From: Pirellulales bacterium
Lineage (GTDB): Bacteria > Planctomycetota > Planctomycetia > Pirellulales > Thermoguttaceae
Length of the DNA stretch: 64,000 nt
Direction: 5' to 3'
Assembly: GCA_016935315.1 (NCBI GenBank)
Contig: JAFGRD010000116.1
Location: 32,882 to 96,881, forward strand
The notes beneath the pieces were generated by a model. That model was not told the origin of the DNA and did no database searches. It saw nothing but the letters and a program-made list of their open reading frames with translations. Each line of letters opens with the position of its first letter. The stretch's first letter is position 1. The translations under genes were made by a program, and so were the position numbers. Shown here piece by piece: positions 46,315-55,695 of the stretch.

Positions 46315-47577
46315 ATGTCGATCCGAGTCAACTGGACCATTCCCCTCGCCTTGACGATTTGCGCCGGGGTTGTGTCGGCCGTGTCGGCTGCGGATTCCCC
46401 ATACTGGCCCCGCTTCCAGGGCCCCAGTGGGGATGGAATCTCGACCGACACCGGCCTGTTGAAGCAGTGGCCCGAGGACGGGCCGAAACTGGCCTGGACC
46501 GCCAAGGGCATCGGCGAGGGATTTGCCGGCGTGACGATCGCCGACGGCAGGATCTTCACCGCCGGGAACATCGACGACAAAACGGTGATCACGGCCCTGG
46601 ATCTCGACGGCAAGGTCCTCTGGCGGGCGGACAACGGCAAGGCCTGGACCAGTGGGCCCGGAGGCACGCGCGGCACTCCGACCATCGACGGCGATCGCGT
46701 CTACTACGAAAACCCGTACGGCGACGTCGTCTGCCTGATGGCCGCCTCGGGCGAGAAGGTCTGGGGGTTGAACATCCTCGAAGCGTTCCGCGGCGGCAAC
46801 ATCACCTGGGCCCTGGCCGAATCCTTGCTGATCGACGGCGATCACCTGATCTGCCTGCCGGGCGGATCGCAGGCGAGCCTGGTGGCCCTGGACAAGATGA
46901 CCGGAAAGGTCGTCTGGAAGGCCCCCAGCGCCTCCGGCGACAAGGCCGGCTACGCCACCGCGACGTTGGCCGAGTTCGGCGGAGTGCGGATGATCTTCAC
47001 CATGACCCAGAAGGCCCTGATCGGCGTGAACGCCGACAACGGTGATTTGCTGTTCCGCTTCGAGCACAAAACCGAGTACGACGTCAACGCCACGAAGCCG
47101 ATTTACCACGATGGCCACGTGTTCATCAGCTCGGGCTACGGCACGACCGGCTCGAAGCTGCTCAAGCTGGCGGTCGCCGGCGGTCGGGTGACGGCCGAGC
47201 AGGTGTGGAACTCGCGGGAACTCGACAACCACCACGGCGGCGTGATCCTGTTGGACGGCTACCTCTACGGCGCCTCCCACAAGTTCAACAACGGCAAGTG
47301 GATTTGCCTCGACTGGAAGACCGGGGCGATGAAATACGCCGAGCGCGGCGTGGGCAAGGGGTCGCTCACGTGCGCCGAAGGGATGCTCTACACCATGAGC
47401 GAGAAGCGAGACGTGGGGCTGGTCAAGGCCACGCCGCTGGGCCACGAGGTGATCAGCGAGTTCAAAACGCCCGCCGGACCCAAAGGCCCCACCTGGGCCC
47501 ATCCGGTCGTCTGCGGCGGCCGGTTGTACCTCCGGCACGACGACAACTTGTACGCCTACGTGGTGCAAGCCGATTGA
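46315..47577 (+). CDS. Exported PQQ-like beta-propeller protein
   Basis: 420 residues. The leader (WTIPLALTICAGVVSAVSAADS) is followed by YWPRFQGPSGDGISTDTGLLKQWPEDGPKLAW, the standard planctomycete opening also found in the protein at 3776. Blades include TVITALDLDGKVLWRA, SLVALDKMTGKVVWKA and LIGVNADNGDLLFRF, ending GGRLYLRHDDNLYAYVV. The length fits one propeller. ATG 46315 has AAGGAG nine bases before. No cofactor ligands could be assigned; the periplasmic role is unknown. Confidence 0.87.
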   Translation: MSIRVNWTIPLALTICAGVVSAVSAADSPYWPRFQGPSGDGISTDTGLLKQWPEDGPKLAWTAKGIGEGFAGVTIADGRIFTAGNIDDKTVITALDLDGKVLWRADNGKAWTSGPGGTRGTPTIDGDRVYYENPYGDVVCLMAASGEKVWGLNILEAFRGGNITWALAESLLIDGDHLICLPGGSQASLVALDKMTGKVVWKAPSASGDKAGYATATLAEFGGVRMIFTMTQKALIGVNADNGDLLFRFEHKTEYDVNATKPIYHDGHVFISSGYGTTGSKLLKLAVAGGRVTAEQVWNSRELDNHHGGVILLDGYLYGASHKFNNGKWICLDWKTGAMKYAERGVGKGSLTCAEGMLYTMSEKRDVGLVKATPLGHEVISEFKTPAGPKGPTWAHPVVCGGRLYLRHDDNLYAYVVQAD

Positions 47578-47624
47578 CGTCTGCGTTGCCGTGGATACAC
47601 GCCGACCGGCGGCCGGCTCTCAAA

Positions 47625-48407
47625 TCATACCCAGCGTAGCGGATCGGCCTCGGCGCGGCTGGCCCAGGTCTCCAGATCGGGGAACTGCTCGGCCAGCACG
47701 TCGGCCAGGCATTCCACGGCGAAGCGTTCGCTAGCGAAGTGGCCCGGCAACAGCAGGCCGACACCGAGCGCTTCGGCTTCCAGGCAGGTATGGAAACTCG
47801 TCTCGCCGACGACCATCGCCTGGCAGCCGGCCCGGTGGGCCGCGTCGAGCAGTGTGCCGGCGGCGCCGCAGGCGACGGCCGCCACCTGGGCCGGCCGCTG
47901 CGGATCGCCCACCATCTGCAGTCGATCCAGCGCGAGGAACTGCTTCAGCCTTTCGGCAAGCTGGCCCAACGTCGTCCCCGGGTCGATCCGCCCCCAACGC
48001 CCCGCTCCCAACCCTTCCTCGTCGGGCAGCAACGGCGCGATTTCCCGCAGCCCAAGCCCCGTTGCCAGCCGTTGATTGATTCCTTCCCGGGCCGAGTCGA
48101 ACGCCGTATGGGGGCTGTAGACCGCGATCCGCGCGGCGATCAGATCCAACAGCAGGCGGCCGACGGTCGTGTCGGCGGTAAGCTGCTTCACCGGCCGGAA
48201 GGGCAGGGGGTGATGGGTAACGATCAGATCGACCCGCCGCTCCATCGCCTCGGCCGCGCTGGTCGGAGTGACCGTCAGACAGGTCATCACGCGGGCGACC
48301 TGCCGGCGGCGATCGCCCACCAGCAGCCCCACGTTGTCCCAATCCTCGGCCAGGCGACGCGGGGCAAATCGCTCCAAAAACGCGGCGAGATTCTCGACGG
48401 TATGCAT
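47625..48407 (-). CDS. Nif3-like dinuclear metal-centre protein
   Basis: 260 residues. AEDWDNVGLLVGD opens the family. Metal ligands appear in IVTHHPLPF, YSPHTAFDSAREGIN and, near the C terminus, VVGETSFHTCLEAEALG and PGHFASERF. The family (NIF3/YqfO, 'GTP cyclohydrolase I type 2') is widespread and forms hexameric toroids; its cellular role is unsettled. It is cytoplasmic. The gene lies downstream of, and 12 bases after, the large secreted protein gene on the same strand, suggesting co-transcription. Confidence 0.9.
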   Translation of the reverse strand: MHTVENLAAFLERFAPRRLAEDWDNVGLLVGDRRRQVARVMTCLTVTPTSAAEAMERRVDLIVTHHPLPFRPVKQLTADTTVGRLLLDLIAARIAVYSPHTAFDSAREGINQRLATGLGLREIAPLLPDEEGLGAGRWGRIDPGTTLGQLAERLKQFLALDRLQMVGDPQRPAQVAAVACGAAGTLLDAAHRAGCQAMVVGETSFHTCLEAEALGVGLLLPGHFASERFAVECLADVLAEQFPDLETWASRAEADPLRWV

Positions 48408-48419
48408 GCGACGTCCGGG

Positions 48420-51035
48420 TTACGGCTCGGCCACAAAGCGGTAGTTGAGGATCCGGGGACCGTCCAGCTCCTTGGCTTTCAGCCACAACGGCTTGCCCAG
48501 CAGTTCCGCGCCCTGCTCGAAGCGGTAGCGCTGGACGTCCTGGTCGCTGCCCAGATCGATGATCTCGGTCTTTTGGCGGCGTCGGCCGGGTGCGAACAGC
48601 TGGCAGCGGAAGCTCACCCGGCCTCCCGTCTCGTTGACGAACCGCTGCTCGACCTCCAGTTCTCCCTGACTATTCAGGCGGGTCACAATCTCGATGTAGA
48701 CGTCGCCCAAGCCTACATCCATGTGCCGGAAGACGCTGAAGCGGTAGGGACGGTCGGCCTGGATCTCGAAATCGGCCCGGACCTGCTGCCGGCCGCTGGT
48801 TGCGTTGAACGGAAACGTGATCTGGAAGTCTCGCCGGAGCTCTTCTCCGCCGGCAAGCTGAAACGTGGCCTGCCTCGGCTCGACGCTCCAAATCTCGGGC
48901 ATGACCAGCTCGACTTGTCCCCCCGCGCCCCCGGGGAAGTAGTTTTTCACGCGAAACCCGTTGCGGTGGGGACGGCCGAAAACGCTCGGGATCTGCCGCT
49001 GCTCGAAGGCGAAGTCCATCCGCCAACGTGCGACCGGCTCGCTCAGCCCGGTCAGGAACTCGGGCAGATGGTCCACCTCGATCACCTGGCGATGTTCCTG
49101 CTTGGCCGGCGTGGCCTGGCAACCCCAGACGTCGATTTGCCGGACGTCTTCGCCCAGGTAGAGCACCTCCTGCGTCGGCTGCTCGTTCCAGACGACCATC
49201 ACGGCACCGTCGGCGCCGGCGAACACCTGATTCTGGCTCCCGTTGGGCAGCTCGATGCTGCCGAGGTACTTCGTGCCGCCGAGGACCAGGGCAGTCGTTC
49301 GCCACGCCAGAAACAGCTCGCCCGGCGTGCCGTCGTCGTTCATCAGACCGTGCTCCGTGCTGAACGGCTCGGGGCAGAAGACGGCGTCGGCGCCGCGGAT
49401 CTTCGCGGCGATCATCCGGCGAACCAGGTCGTTGGCGCGAACCTCGATCGGGTATTCGCTGGCGGCGATCGGTTCCAGAACGACCCAGCGCTGCACACGG
49501 GGATCGTGTGGGGCGTCGAGGTAGACGCTCAGCTCCTGGTGCGTCATCGGCGGGTCGGCCGAGAGGGCCACGGCCCGCCAGGGGACCTTGCCTTCGGCCG
49601 TCTGCGGCGGCTCGTGTATCCATTGCCAGCCGATGCTCAAGTTCACGTCCTGGCCGATGCGGTCCAGTTCCGCCTTGATCTGGGCGATCTTTTCGGTCAC
49701 CCGCGGATAGCCCACGTAGCTCGTGTCGGTATCGTCGCCCAACTGCCACCAGCGGATGCGGGTGGCCAGCCGTGCCATCACCGGCTCGAGCGACGGATAC
49801 CAGACTTTCGGATCCGGTGCAAAGATGGTGGCAACCGACAGGTCCGCCGGATCGCCGTAGAGCTTCTTCAGCGGCTGCGGCGGGTCGTGCAACAGGCCGA
49901 TCAGCTCGATTTCCCGGGCACTCAGGCGCTCGCCGAAGGTGATCAGTCGCTCGACCATCTCGGGAGCGCCCGCATCGTCATACCATAAAGGGTATTTGAC
50001 CCAGTTGATCCCCGCCTGGCCGACCAGTTGACTCAACAGGGGCAACGGCATGGGCGTGCTGCCGCGCGGCAGGGCCCAGCCGAACTCGCCGCCCGCCGGG
50101 CTGTGGCGCGGCTCGACCACCACCAGATTCAGCTCCCGCTGATGCACCAGCGACTTCCGCCCTTTCATCGTGGCCCGAACCCGGTAGAACCCTTGGCCGG
50201 ACAGGGGCGGTTCCCAGCGGGCCTTGCCGATCACGCCCAGGGGCTCTTCGGAAAAGCTGTCCAGCGAGACGCCGACGCCGGTGCTGGCCGGTCGCGTCGC
50301 CAGCGGGGCCTGCCGCCGGGCCAGCTCGTTGCCCAATACGTCCTCCAGTTGAAACGTGACCTCGGGACGTTCGCCGAGAAATCCCGAAACGGTACAGTCG
50401 ATCCGGACCTCTTCCTCCTCCGTGAAGAAGTTGTACGCCTTGCCCGAATTCAGCGACATGCGGGGCAGTCGGCCCAGCCAGATGTCGTCGAACAGCACAC
50501 CGCCGCGAAGGTCTTCCCGTTGCTCCGGCTGCACGTGCAGCCCGATGATCGCGATCCGCACGTCCTCGCTGTCGGGCGAGACCGGCCCCAGGCGAAACTT
50601 CTGCCAGCCCTCGGTCTGGCGGACTTTCTGGGAATACGACGTCTGCAGACGGTGCCGGTCGGCGTTCAACAGCGTCAGCGAGAGATAGGCCCGGTCGAAT
50701 TTCAGCCCCTCGGTCTTGATGTATCCCTCCAAGACGTAGCTGAACAAGGGGCCGACCTGGATCGGCGGGCTGTAGGCCACGGCCGCCCCACCGTCCATCT
50801 CGATCCGCAAGCTCCGCTCGCCGGCCGGCGACGGCTCGTCGTCGATCCGGATCTTCACGTAGTGGGGAAACCCGGGGCCCTGCCGCCGCGTCCACCCATC
50901 GGGCCATCCGTCGAAGTTCTCGTCCCACGGGCCGTCGAACGCGCAGTGGAAGACCGTAGCCGCCTCGGGAAAGCGAACCTCCAGCGGCACATCCGAGTCG
51001 ATCGCCAAGATCAGCAAAGGCAGCAAAAAGCCCAT
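48420..51035 (-). CDS. Large exported protein, possible carbohydrate-active enzyme
   Basis: 871 residues with a short signal peptide (GFLLPLLILAIDS). Residues about 25-180 look like a jelly-roll carbohydrate-binding module (FDGPWDENFDGWPDGWTRR... GGVLFDDIWLGRLP). Residues about 330-590 resemble a (beta/alpha)8 glycosidase barrel: GWALPRGSTPMPLPLLSQLVGQAGINWVKYPLWYD, WWQLGDDTDTSYVGYP, and EPFSTEHGLMNDDG. The last part is beta-rich. I cannot name a glycoside-hydrolase family or prove catalytic acids. AAGGA lies ten bases before ATG 51035; the frame is open to 51152. It may be co-transcribed with the Nif3-like gene. Confidence 0.7.
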   Translation of the reverse strand: MGFLLPLLILAIDSDVPLEVRFPEAATVFHCAFDGPWDENFDGWPDGWTRRQGPGFPHYVKIRIDDEPSPAGERSLRIEMDGGAAVAYSPPIQVGPLFSYVLEGYIKTEGLKFDRAYLSLTLLNADRHRLQTSYSQKVRQTEGWQKFRLGPVSPDSEDVRIAIIGLHVQPEQREDLRGGVLFDDIWLGRLPRMSLNSGKAYNFFTEEEEVRIDCTVSGFLGERPEVTFQLEDVLGNELARRQAPLATRPASTGVGVSLDSFSEEPLGVIGKARWEPPLSGQGFYRVRATMKGRKSLVHQRELNLVVVEPRHSPAGGEFGWALPRGSTPMPLPLLSQLVGQAGINWVKYPLWYDDAGAPEMVERLITFGERLSAREIELIGLLHDPPQPLKKLYGDPADLSVATIFAPDPKVWYPSLEPVMARLATRIRWWQLGDDTDTSYVGYPRVTEKIAQIKAELDRIGQDVNLSIGWQWIHEPPQTAEGKVPWRAVALSADPPMTHQELSVYLDAPHDPRVQRWVVLEPIAASEYPIEVRANDLVRRMIAAKIRGADAVFCPEPFSTEHGLMNDDGTPGELFLAWRTTALVLGGTKYLGSIELPNGSQNQVFAGADGAVMVVWNEQPTQEVLYLGEDVRQIDVWGCQATPAKQEHRQVIEVDHLPEFLTGLSEPVARWRMDFAFEQRQIPSVFGRPHRNGFRVKNYFPGGAGGQVELVMPEIWSVEPRQATFQLAGGEELRRDFQITFPFNATSGRQQVRADFEIQADRPYRFSVFRHMDVGLGDVYIEIVTRLNSQGELEVEQRFVNETGGRVSFRCQLFAPGRRRQKTEIIDLGSDQDVQRYRFEQGAELLGKPLWLKAKELDGPRILNYRFVAEP

Positions 51036-51373
51036 CGGCGGTTCGTTCCTTACAGGGGGTACGCCCGGTCGGATCACGCCCGCATACCATGCCGTTGCGC
51101 GACATCGCCCGGACGGACGGCGCAGGGCACGATCCGCTGCCCAATGCACCATTTCCAGCTATCGTCCTCCCAGACTGCGCACTCTACCGTAACACTGCCC
51201 TCCGTTACGACTGGACGCGGCGCGTGTCCAGTCAATCCTAGCACTCCCTGGGTCGGTAGCAGTCATGATGGGTCTGCGGGGCCTTCCGCTCTGTGGTGGG
51301 GGCGATTCGAGATGCTTGAACTTCCGTTGTGGATCGGTCACGATGAAACTCAGCCAGGCAAAAGGACCAACCC
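51036..51373. other. 338-base intergenic region between divergent genes
   Basis: It must hold the promoters of the large secreted protein and of the signal peptidase pair. No repeat, hairpin or convincing -35/-10 pair stood out. Confidence 0.4.
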
Positions 51374-52795
51374 GTGACGTCTACCGTCTCCCACGTTCCC
51401 CCGAGAGCCCGCTCCCGCCCGCGGCGATGGATCGAGCGGTTGGTGTGGCTGGCCCTGGCCGCCTTGGCCATGCGAACGTGGTACGTCCAGGGTCTGCTGA
51501 TTCCCTGCCAGGTGACCAGCGGCTCGATGGCCGAGACCCTTCTCGGGCCGCATCGGGAGGTGATCTGCGGCGACTGCGGCCATCGGTTCGTGTGTGGCGC
51601 CGATCTGCGGCCGGTGAGCGTCCGGGCGGTTTGCCCCTATTGCGGCCACACCCAAAACGATCTGGAAACGCTGCCCGACATCGACGGCGACCGCTTGCTC
51701 ATCGGCAAGTCGAGCTTCGCCTTCCGCCGGCCAAGACGCTGGGAAGTGGTGGCGCTGCGGCGCCCGCGGGAGGCCGACCGGATTCACGTGAAACGGGTTG
51801 TCGGTTTGCCGGGCGAAACCGTCCTGATTCGCCACGGCGACGTATTCGCCGACGGCCAGATCCGGCGCAAGACGCTCTCGCAACAGCGTGCCATGGCGAT
51901 TCTCGTCCACGACGCCACCTGCCGCCCGACTCTCGATCCGGTCCCCCCCACCCGCTGGCAAGCCGAGCGCGCGGACAGTCGGTGGGGTGCGTCCGGCGGT
52001 CGGTTCGCTCGCCCTTCAATGGCCGAGAACGAGCCGATCGATTGGCTCGTCTACCACCATTGGCATCGCCGAGCGGGGCCGCGGGGCAGCGTGGTCGAGG
52101 GCCCGGTCACCGATCTGGTCGGCTACAATCAGACTCGTCCGCGACGGCAAGAAGACGTCCATCCCGTGACCGACTTGCTGCTCTCGCTGCGGCTGATCGA
52201 GGCCTCCGGGCCGGGACGGCTGCTGATTCGCGCCGACGACGGCAGCGAGCAGTTCGACGTGCGCATCGATCCCAGCCGGGGCCGCTACGAGGTGCTGCAC
52301 AACGGCCGGCCGCTCGGAACGACCACCGGCAGGCTGCCCGACCGGGACGAGACCTTGCTGGTCGAAGTGTCTCTGTTCGATCAGCAGTTTCTGCTGGCCT
52401 TCGACGGCCGGCCCGCCTTTGCTCCTTGGCCCTACGAGCGCAGGTCGGCCGCCCCGAAGCCGAAGTCCCAGCCTTTGGCAATCGGGGCACAGGGGCTGGG
52501 GGTGTTGATCCACGACGTTGCGATATATCGCGACGTCTACTACACCCACTCACTCGGGTTTCCCGGACATACAACTCGGGGGGGAACTTATAAGCTGGGG
52601 CCCGATGAGTATTTCGTCCTCGGCGACAACAGTCCGATCTCCGACGACAGCCGCACCTGGCCGGAAGGCCATGCGGTTGATGCTAAGTTCTTGGTGGGCA
52701 AGCCTTTACTGGTCCATTTTCCGGCCAGGCCTTGGACGCTGGGCGGCTGGGTATTTCAAGTTCCCGACTCGGCCAGAATCCGCTATATTCGCTAA
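51374..52795 (+). CDS. lepB: Signal peptidase I with zinc-finger-like and large internal insertions (first copy)
   Basis: Cleaves signal peptides of exported proteins at the outer face of the cytoplasmic membrane. 473 residues, against about 200-320 usually. One TM (WIERLVWLALAALAMRTWYV) precedes the nucleophile S51 in TSGSMAETL. A four-Cys insertion, probably a zinc ribbon, follows (C65/C68 and C87/C90: CGDCGHRF, CPYCGHTQ). The general base is K140 (HVKRVVGLPGE). About 240 residues are inserted before the C-terminal box GDNSPISDDSR (from G417). The insert includes a beta-rich segment like a concanavalin/LamG fold (LLIRADDGSEQFDVRIDPSRGRYEVLHNGRPLG). GTG 51374 has AAAGGA upstream. A second, longer copy follows. 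Confidence 0.9.
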   Translation: MTSTVSHVPPRARSRPRRWIERLVWLALAALAMRTWYVQGLLIPCQVTSGSMAETLLGPHREVICGDCGHRFVCGADLRPVSVRAVCPYCGHTQNDLETLPDIDGDRLLIGKSSFAFRRPRRWEVVALRRPREADRIHVKRVVGLPGETVLIRHGDVFADGQIRRKTLSQQRAMAILVHDATCRPTLDPVPPTRWQAERADSRWGASGGRFARPSMAENEPIDWLVYHHWHRRAGPRGSVVEGPVTDLVGYNQTRPRRQEDVHPVTDLLLSLRLIEASGPGRLLIRADDGSEQFDVRIDPSRGRYEVLHNGRPLGTTTGRLPDRDETLLVEVSLFDQQFLLAFDGRPAFAPWPYERRSAAPKPKSQPLAIGAQGLGVLIHDVAIYRDVYYTHSLGFPGHTTRGGTYKLGPDEYFVLGDNSPISDDSRTWPEGHAVDAKFLVGKPLLVHFPARPWTLGGWVFQVPDSARIRYIR

Positions 52796-52942
52796 GGATG
52801 GGGATCGTGCAAACTCGAACCGTCTTCGCCGCGTAGAAACGATTGCCGATCCCCGGCGTTTGTCGTCCCTGCCGAGCGATTTGCCGTGTCGAATCGCCCT
52901 GCCTGGCAACAGGGAAAGCCTAGAAAGCGAATCGAACCACTC

Positions 52943-54688
52943 ATGCCGAAGCGTAAACCATCGGGTAGAAAGTCGCGTTTTCCGGACATGCCGGGCGGCG
53001 CGGGGCCAGCCGGCCAGAAACAGAAGGACACGCCGAACCGGTCGCACCCCGCGGTGGAATCGGCTCGCAGCCTGATGCCGTCGGCGGCCGCGGTCCGCGA
53101 GACGATCGAATCGGTCGTGGTGGCATTCGTGCTGGCGTTCCTGTTCCGCACTTTCGAGGCCGAAGCGTTCGTGATCCCCACCGGGTCGATGGCGCCGACG
53201 CTGATGGGGCGCCACAAGGATCTTTGCTGTGAGAAGTGCGGCTATCCGTTTCAGGTCAGCGCCAGCAGCGAGGTGAACTCGGAGACCGGCGTCTTCCTCG
53301 GCAACACCGTCCGTGAATTCACCTGCCCGATGTGCCGCCATACCACGGACCTCAGCTACGTGGCCGAGGCGCAGCGGAAGTATCCCTCGTTCAAAGGGGA
53401 CCGGATCCTGGTGGGCAAGTTCTGCTACGAGTTCGGCGAGCCGCAGCGCTGGGACGTGGCCGTCTTCAAGTATCCCGGCGGGGCCGACACGAACTACATC
53501 AAGCGTCTGGTGGGTTTACCCCAAGAGACGATCCGTATCAGCCGCGGCGATCTGTTTGTGCGCCCCGACGGCGAGCCGGACTTCAAGATCGCCCGAAAGC
53601 CGCCCGAGAAGCTCCTGGCCATGCTCCAGCCGGTGTTCGACAACGACTACGCCCCGGCGATCATCGAGCAGGGGTGGCCGGCCCGCTGGACTGCCTCCGG
53701 CGCGTCGGGCGGCTGGAAGGCCTTGCCCGATGGGTGTTCTTTCCAGACCGACGGCAGCGGCGGGGACGAAGTCTGGATCCGCTACCGCCATCGCCCGCCG
53801 AGCTTCGGGCAATGGCAACAGTTGCTCAACGCCTCGCTTTCGCCGGGGCTGCCGGAGCCGCAACTGATTGGCGACTTTTGTGCCTACAACTCAAGCCCGG
53901 AGGGAAGCTCCTCGACGACCATGTCCGATCACTTCGGCACGCACTGGGTCGGCGACCTGGCCGTCTCGTGTACGCTGGACGTGCAATCCGACGCCGGCCA
54001 GGCCGTCTTCGAGCTGATCGAAGGGGGGCGGCGCTTCCAGTGCCGCATCGACGTGGCCACCGGCAAGGCCACGCTGGCAATTGACGGCCAGACCACCTCG
54101 GGCGTCGAGACGCAAACGAAAGTCCGCGGGCGCGGCGAGCACGAGATCGTCTTCACCAACTGCGACGACCAGATGCGGCTCTGGGTCGACGGCGACGTGG
54201 TGGCCACGGCCAACTACGACGGCGCGACGTTGAACCATCGGCAGCCCACCCGGGACGACCTGACTCCCGTGGCGATCGGCTCGCAGGGGGCTGCGATGAA
54301 GGTCTCCCACCTGAAGGTGCTCCGCGACATCTACTACATTGCCGTCGACGACAAACAGCCCCTGTTCAGCGGGTTCAGCGACTTCGTCCGCGCTCCGCCA
54401 CGCGAGGTCTTCGCCAATCCGGACCCCTGGTACTTCAGCGACGAGAACATGCGGACGGTCGAGTTTCCGCTGGCGGAGGACCAGTTTCTGGCGCTGGGCG
54501 ACAACAGCGCCAGAAGCAAGGACAGCCGGCTCTGGCGACAGGACTGCCCGGAGCACTACGTCAGCCGCGAACTGCTCAAGGGAAAGGCCCTTTACATCTA
54601 CTGGCCGCATTCCTGGGACAAGCTGCCCGGCACGAGTATCCCGTTCCCGTTTTTCCCGAATTTTGTGAAGATGGGTTTCATTCGCTAG
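52943..54688 (+). CDS. lepB: Signal peptidase I with zinc-finger-like and large internal insertions (second copy)
   Basis: 581 residues, paralogous to the preceding gene. One TM (ESVVVAFVLAFLFRTFEAEAFVI) precedes nucleophile S82 in PTGSMAPTL. Paired cysteines CEKC at 96-99 and CPMC at 128-131 suggest a zinc ribbon. K187 (YIKRLVGLPQE) is the base. A long insert contains a concanavalin-like beta domain (LAVSCTLDVQSDAGQAVFELIEGGRRFQCRIDVATGKATLAIDG), then LPLAEDQFLALGDNSARSKDSR holds the C-terminal box. The polybasic N terminus is unusual. ATG 52943 is preferred, GTG 52886 is possible; neither has a strong ribosome site. The LptB-type ATPase gene begins 35 bases later. Confidence 0.9.
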   Translation: MPKRKPSGRKSRFPDMPGGAGPAGQKQKDTPNRSHPAVESARSLMPSAAAVRETIESVVVAFVLAFLFRTFEAEAFVIPTGSMAPTLMGRHKDLCCEKCGYPFQVSASSEVNSETGVFLGNTVREFTCPMCRHTTDLSYVAEAQRKYPSFKGDRILVGKFCYEFGEPQRWDVAVFKYPGGADTNYIKRLVGLPQETIRISRGDLFVRPDGEPDFKIARKPPEKLLAMLQPVFDNDYAPAIIEQGWPARWTASGASGGWKALPDGCSFQTDGSGGDEVWIRYRHRPPSFGQWQQLLNASLSPGLPEPQLIGDFCAYNSSPEGSSSTTMSDHFGTHWVGDLAVSCTLDVQSDAGQAVFELIEGGRRFQCRIDVATGKATLAIDGQTTSGVETQTKVRGRGEHEIVFTNCDDQMRLWVDGDVVATANYDGATLNHRQPTRDDLTPVAIGSQGAAMKVSHLKVLRDIYYIAVDDKQPLFSGFSDFVRAPPREVFANPDPWYFSDENMRTVEFPLAEDQFLALGDNSARSKDSRLWRQDCPEHYVSRELLKGKALYIYWPHSWDKLPGTSIPFPFFPNFVKMGFIR

Positions 54689-54723
54689 GCGAGTCCCCGA
54701 ACCTCGAACCACGGATCGGCTCG

Positions 54724-55524
54724 ATGCTGGAAGTCCATGGATTGGTGAAGATTTACGGAAGCCGCCGCGTGGTCGACGGCGTCGATTTCCGCGTGGATCG
54801 CGGCGAGATCGTCGGCCTGCTGGGACCCAACGGGGCGGGCAAGACGACCAGCTTCCGCATGACCTGCGGCATGATCGAGCCCAACGAGGGAACGGTCGTT
54901 CTCGGCGGCGCCGACGTGACCAACTGGCCCATGTATCGCCGCGCGCGCGACGGTGGCATGGGGTATCTCGCCCAGGAATCCAGCGTCTTCCGCAAGCTCT
55001 CGGTCGAGCAGAACCTGCTGGGCGTGATGGAAATGCTGGGCTTCGACCGCCGCAAGCGGGCTCACCGATGCAACGAGCTGCTCGAGCAGTTCGACATCAC
55101 GCGGCTGCGCAAGTCGCTGGCCATCTCGCTCTCCGGCGGCGAGCGGCGACGCCTCGAAATCGCCCGCTCGCTGGTCTCCAATCCCAAGATCATTCTCTTG
55201 GACGAGCCGTTTACGGGCATTGACCCAGTGACCATCGCCAGCATTCAGGGGATCATCCGGGAGCTGCGCCGCCAGGGCATCGCCATCCTGATCACCGACC
55301 ACCAGGTCCGCGAGACGCTGCAAATCACCGACCGCAGCTACGTGATCCGGGCCGGCAAAGTGCTCTGCCAGGGCAGCCGAGACGAAGTGCTCGGCAACGC
55401 CGAGGCCCGCGAATACTACTTCGGCGAAGACATCGAAATCGGCCGCCAGGGTTCCCAGCCAACCCGCCGCGCGCCCCGCCCCGCCCCGCCCGAAACCCCG
55501 CGCGACACGAAACGGGCCGGGTAG
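54724..55524 (+). CDS. lptB: ABC transporter ATP-binding protein, LptB type
   Basis: 266 residues. Walker A is GPNGAGKTT, the Q-loop is in GYLAQESSVFRKLSVEQNL, the signature LSGGERRRLEIARSL, Walker B IILLDEPFTGIDP, and the switch His is in ITDHQVRETL. The phrase YLAQESSVFRKLSV is diagnostic of LptB, the cytoplasmic ATPase that drives lipopolysaccharide extraction with LptFG. The last 20 residues are Pro/Arg-rich. It begins 35 bases after the second signal peptidase gene, so the three may share a transcript devoted to the envelope. No other lpt gene is in the window. Confidence 0.92.
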   Translation: MLEVHGLVKIYGSRRVVDGVDFRVDRGEIVGLLGPNGAGKTTSFRMTCGMIEPNEGTVVLGGADVTNWPMYRRARDGGMGYLAQESSVFRKLSVEQNLLGVMEMLGFDRRKRAHRCNELLEQFDITRLRKSLAISLSGGERRRLEIARSLVSNPKIILLDEPFTGIDPVTIASIQGIIRELRRQGIAILITDHQVRETLQITDRSYVIRAGKVLCQGSRDEVLGNAEAREYYFGEDIEIGRQGSQPTRRAPRPAPPETPRDTKRAG

Positions 55525-55695
55525 GGTCCCATGCCGCTCTGCCGCGTGGCCCGGGCACTGGCCCCGGCGTTCTCCGCGCCGTATGATGGGCGAATTGCAC
55601 GGTGGTCGCCAACTCGGCGGTCCAGCCCGCCGACTTGCCAAACTGCCCACCCGGAAAAAAGCCACCCCAGGCCCACACTTGCCAAGGAGCGAAAC

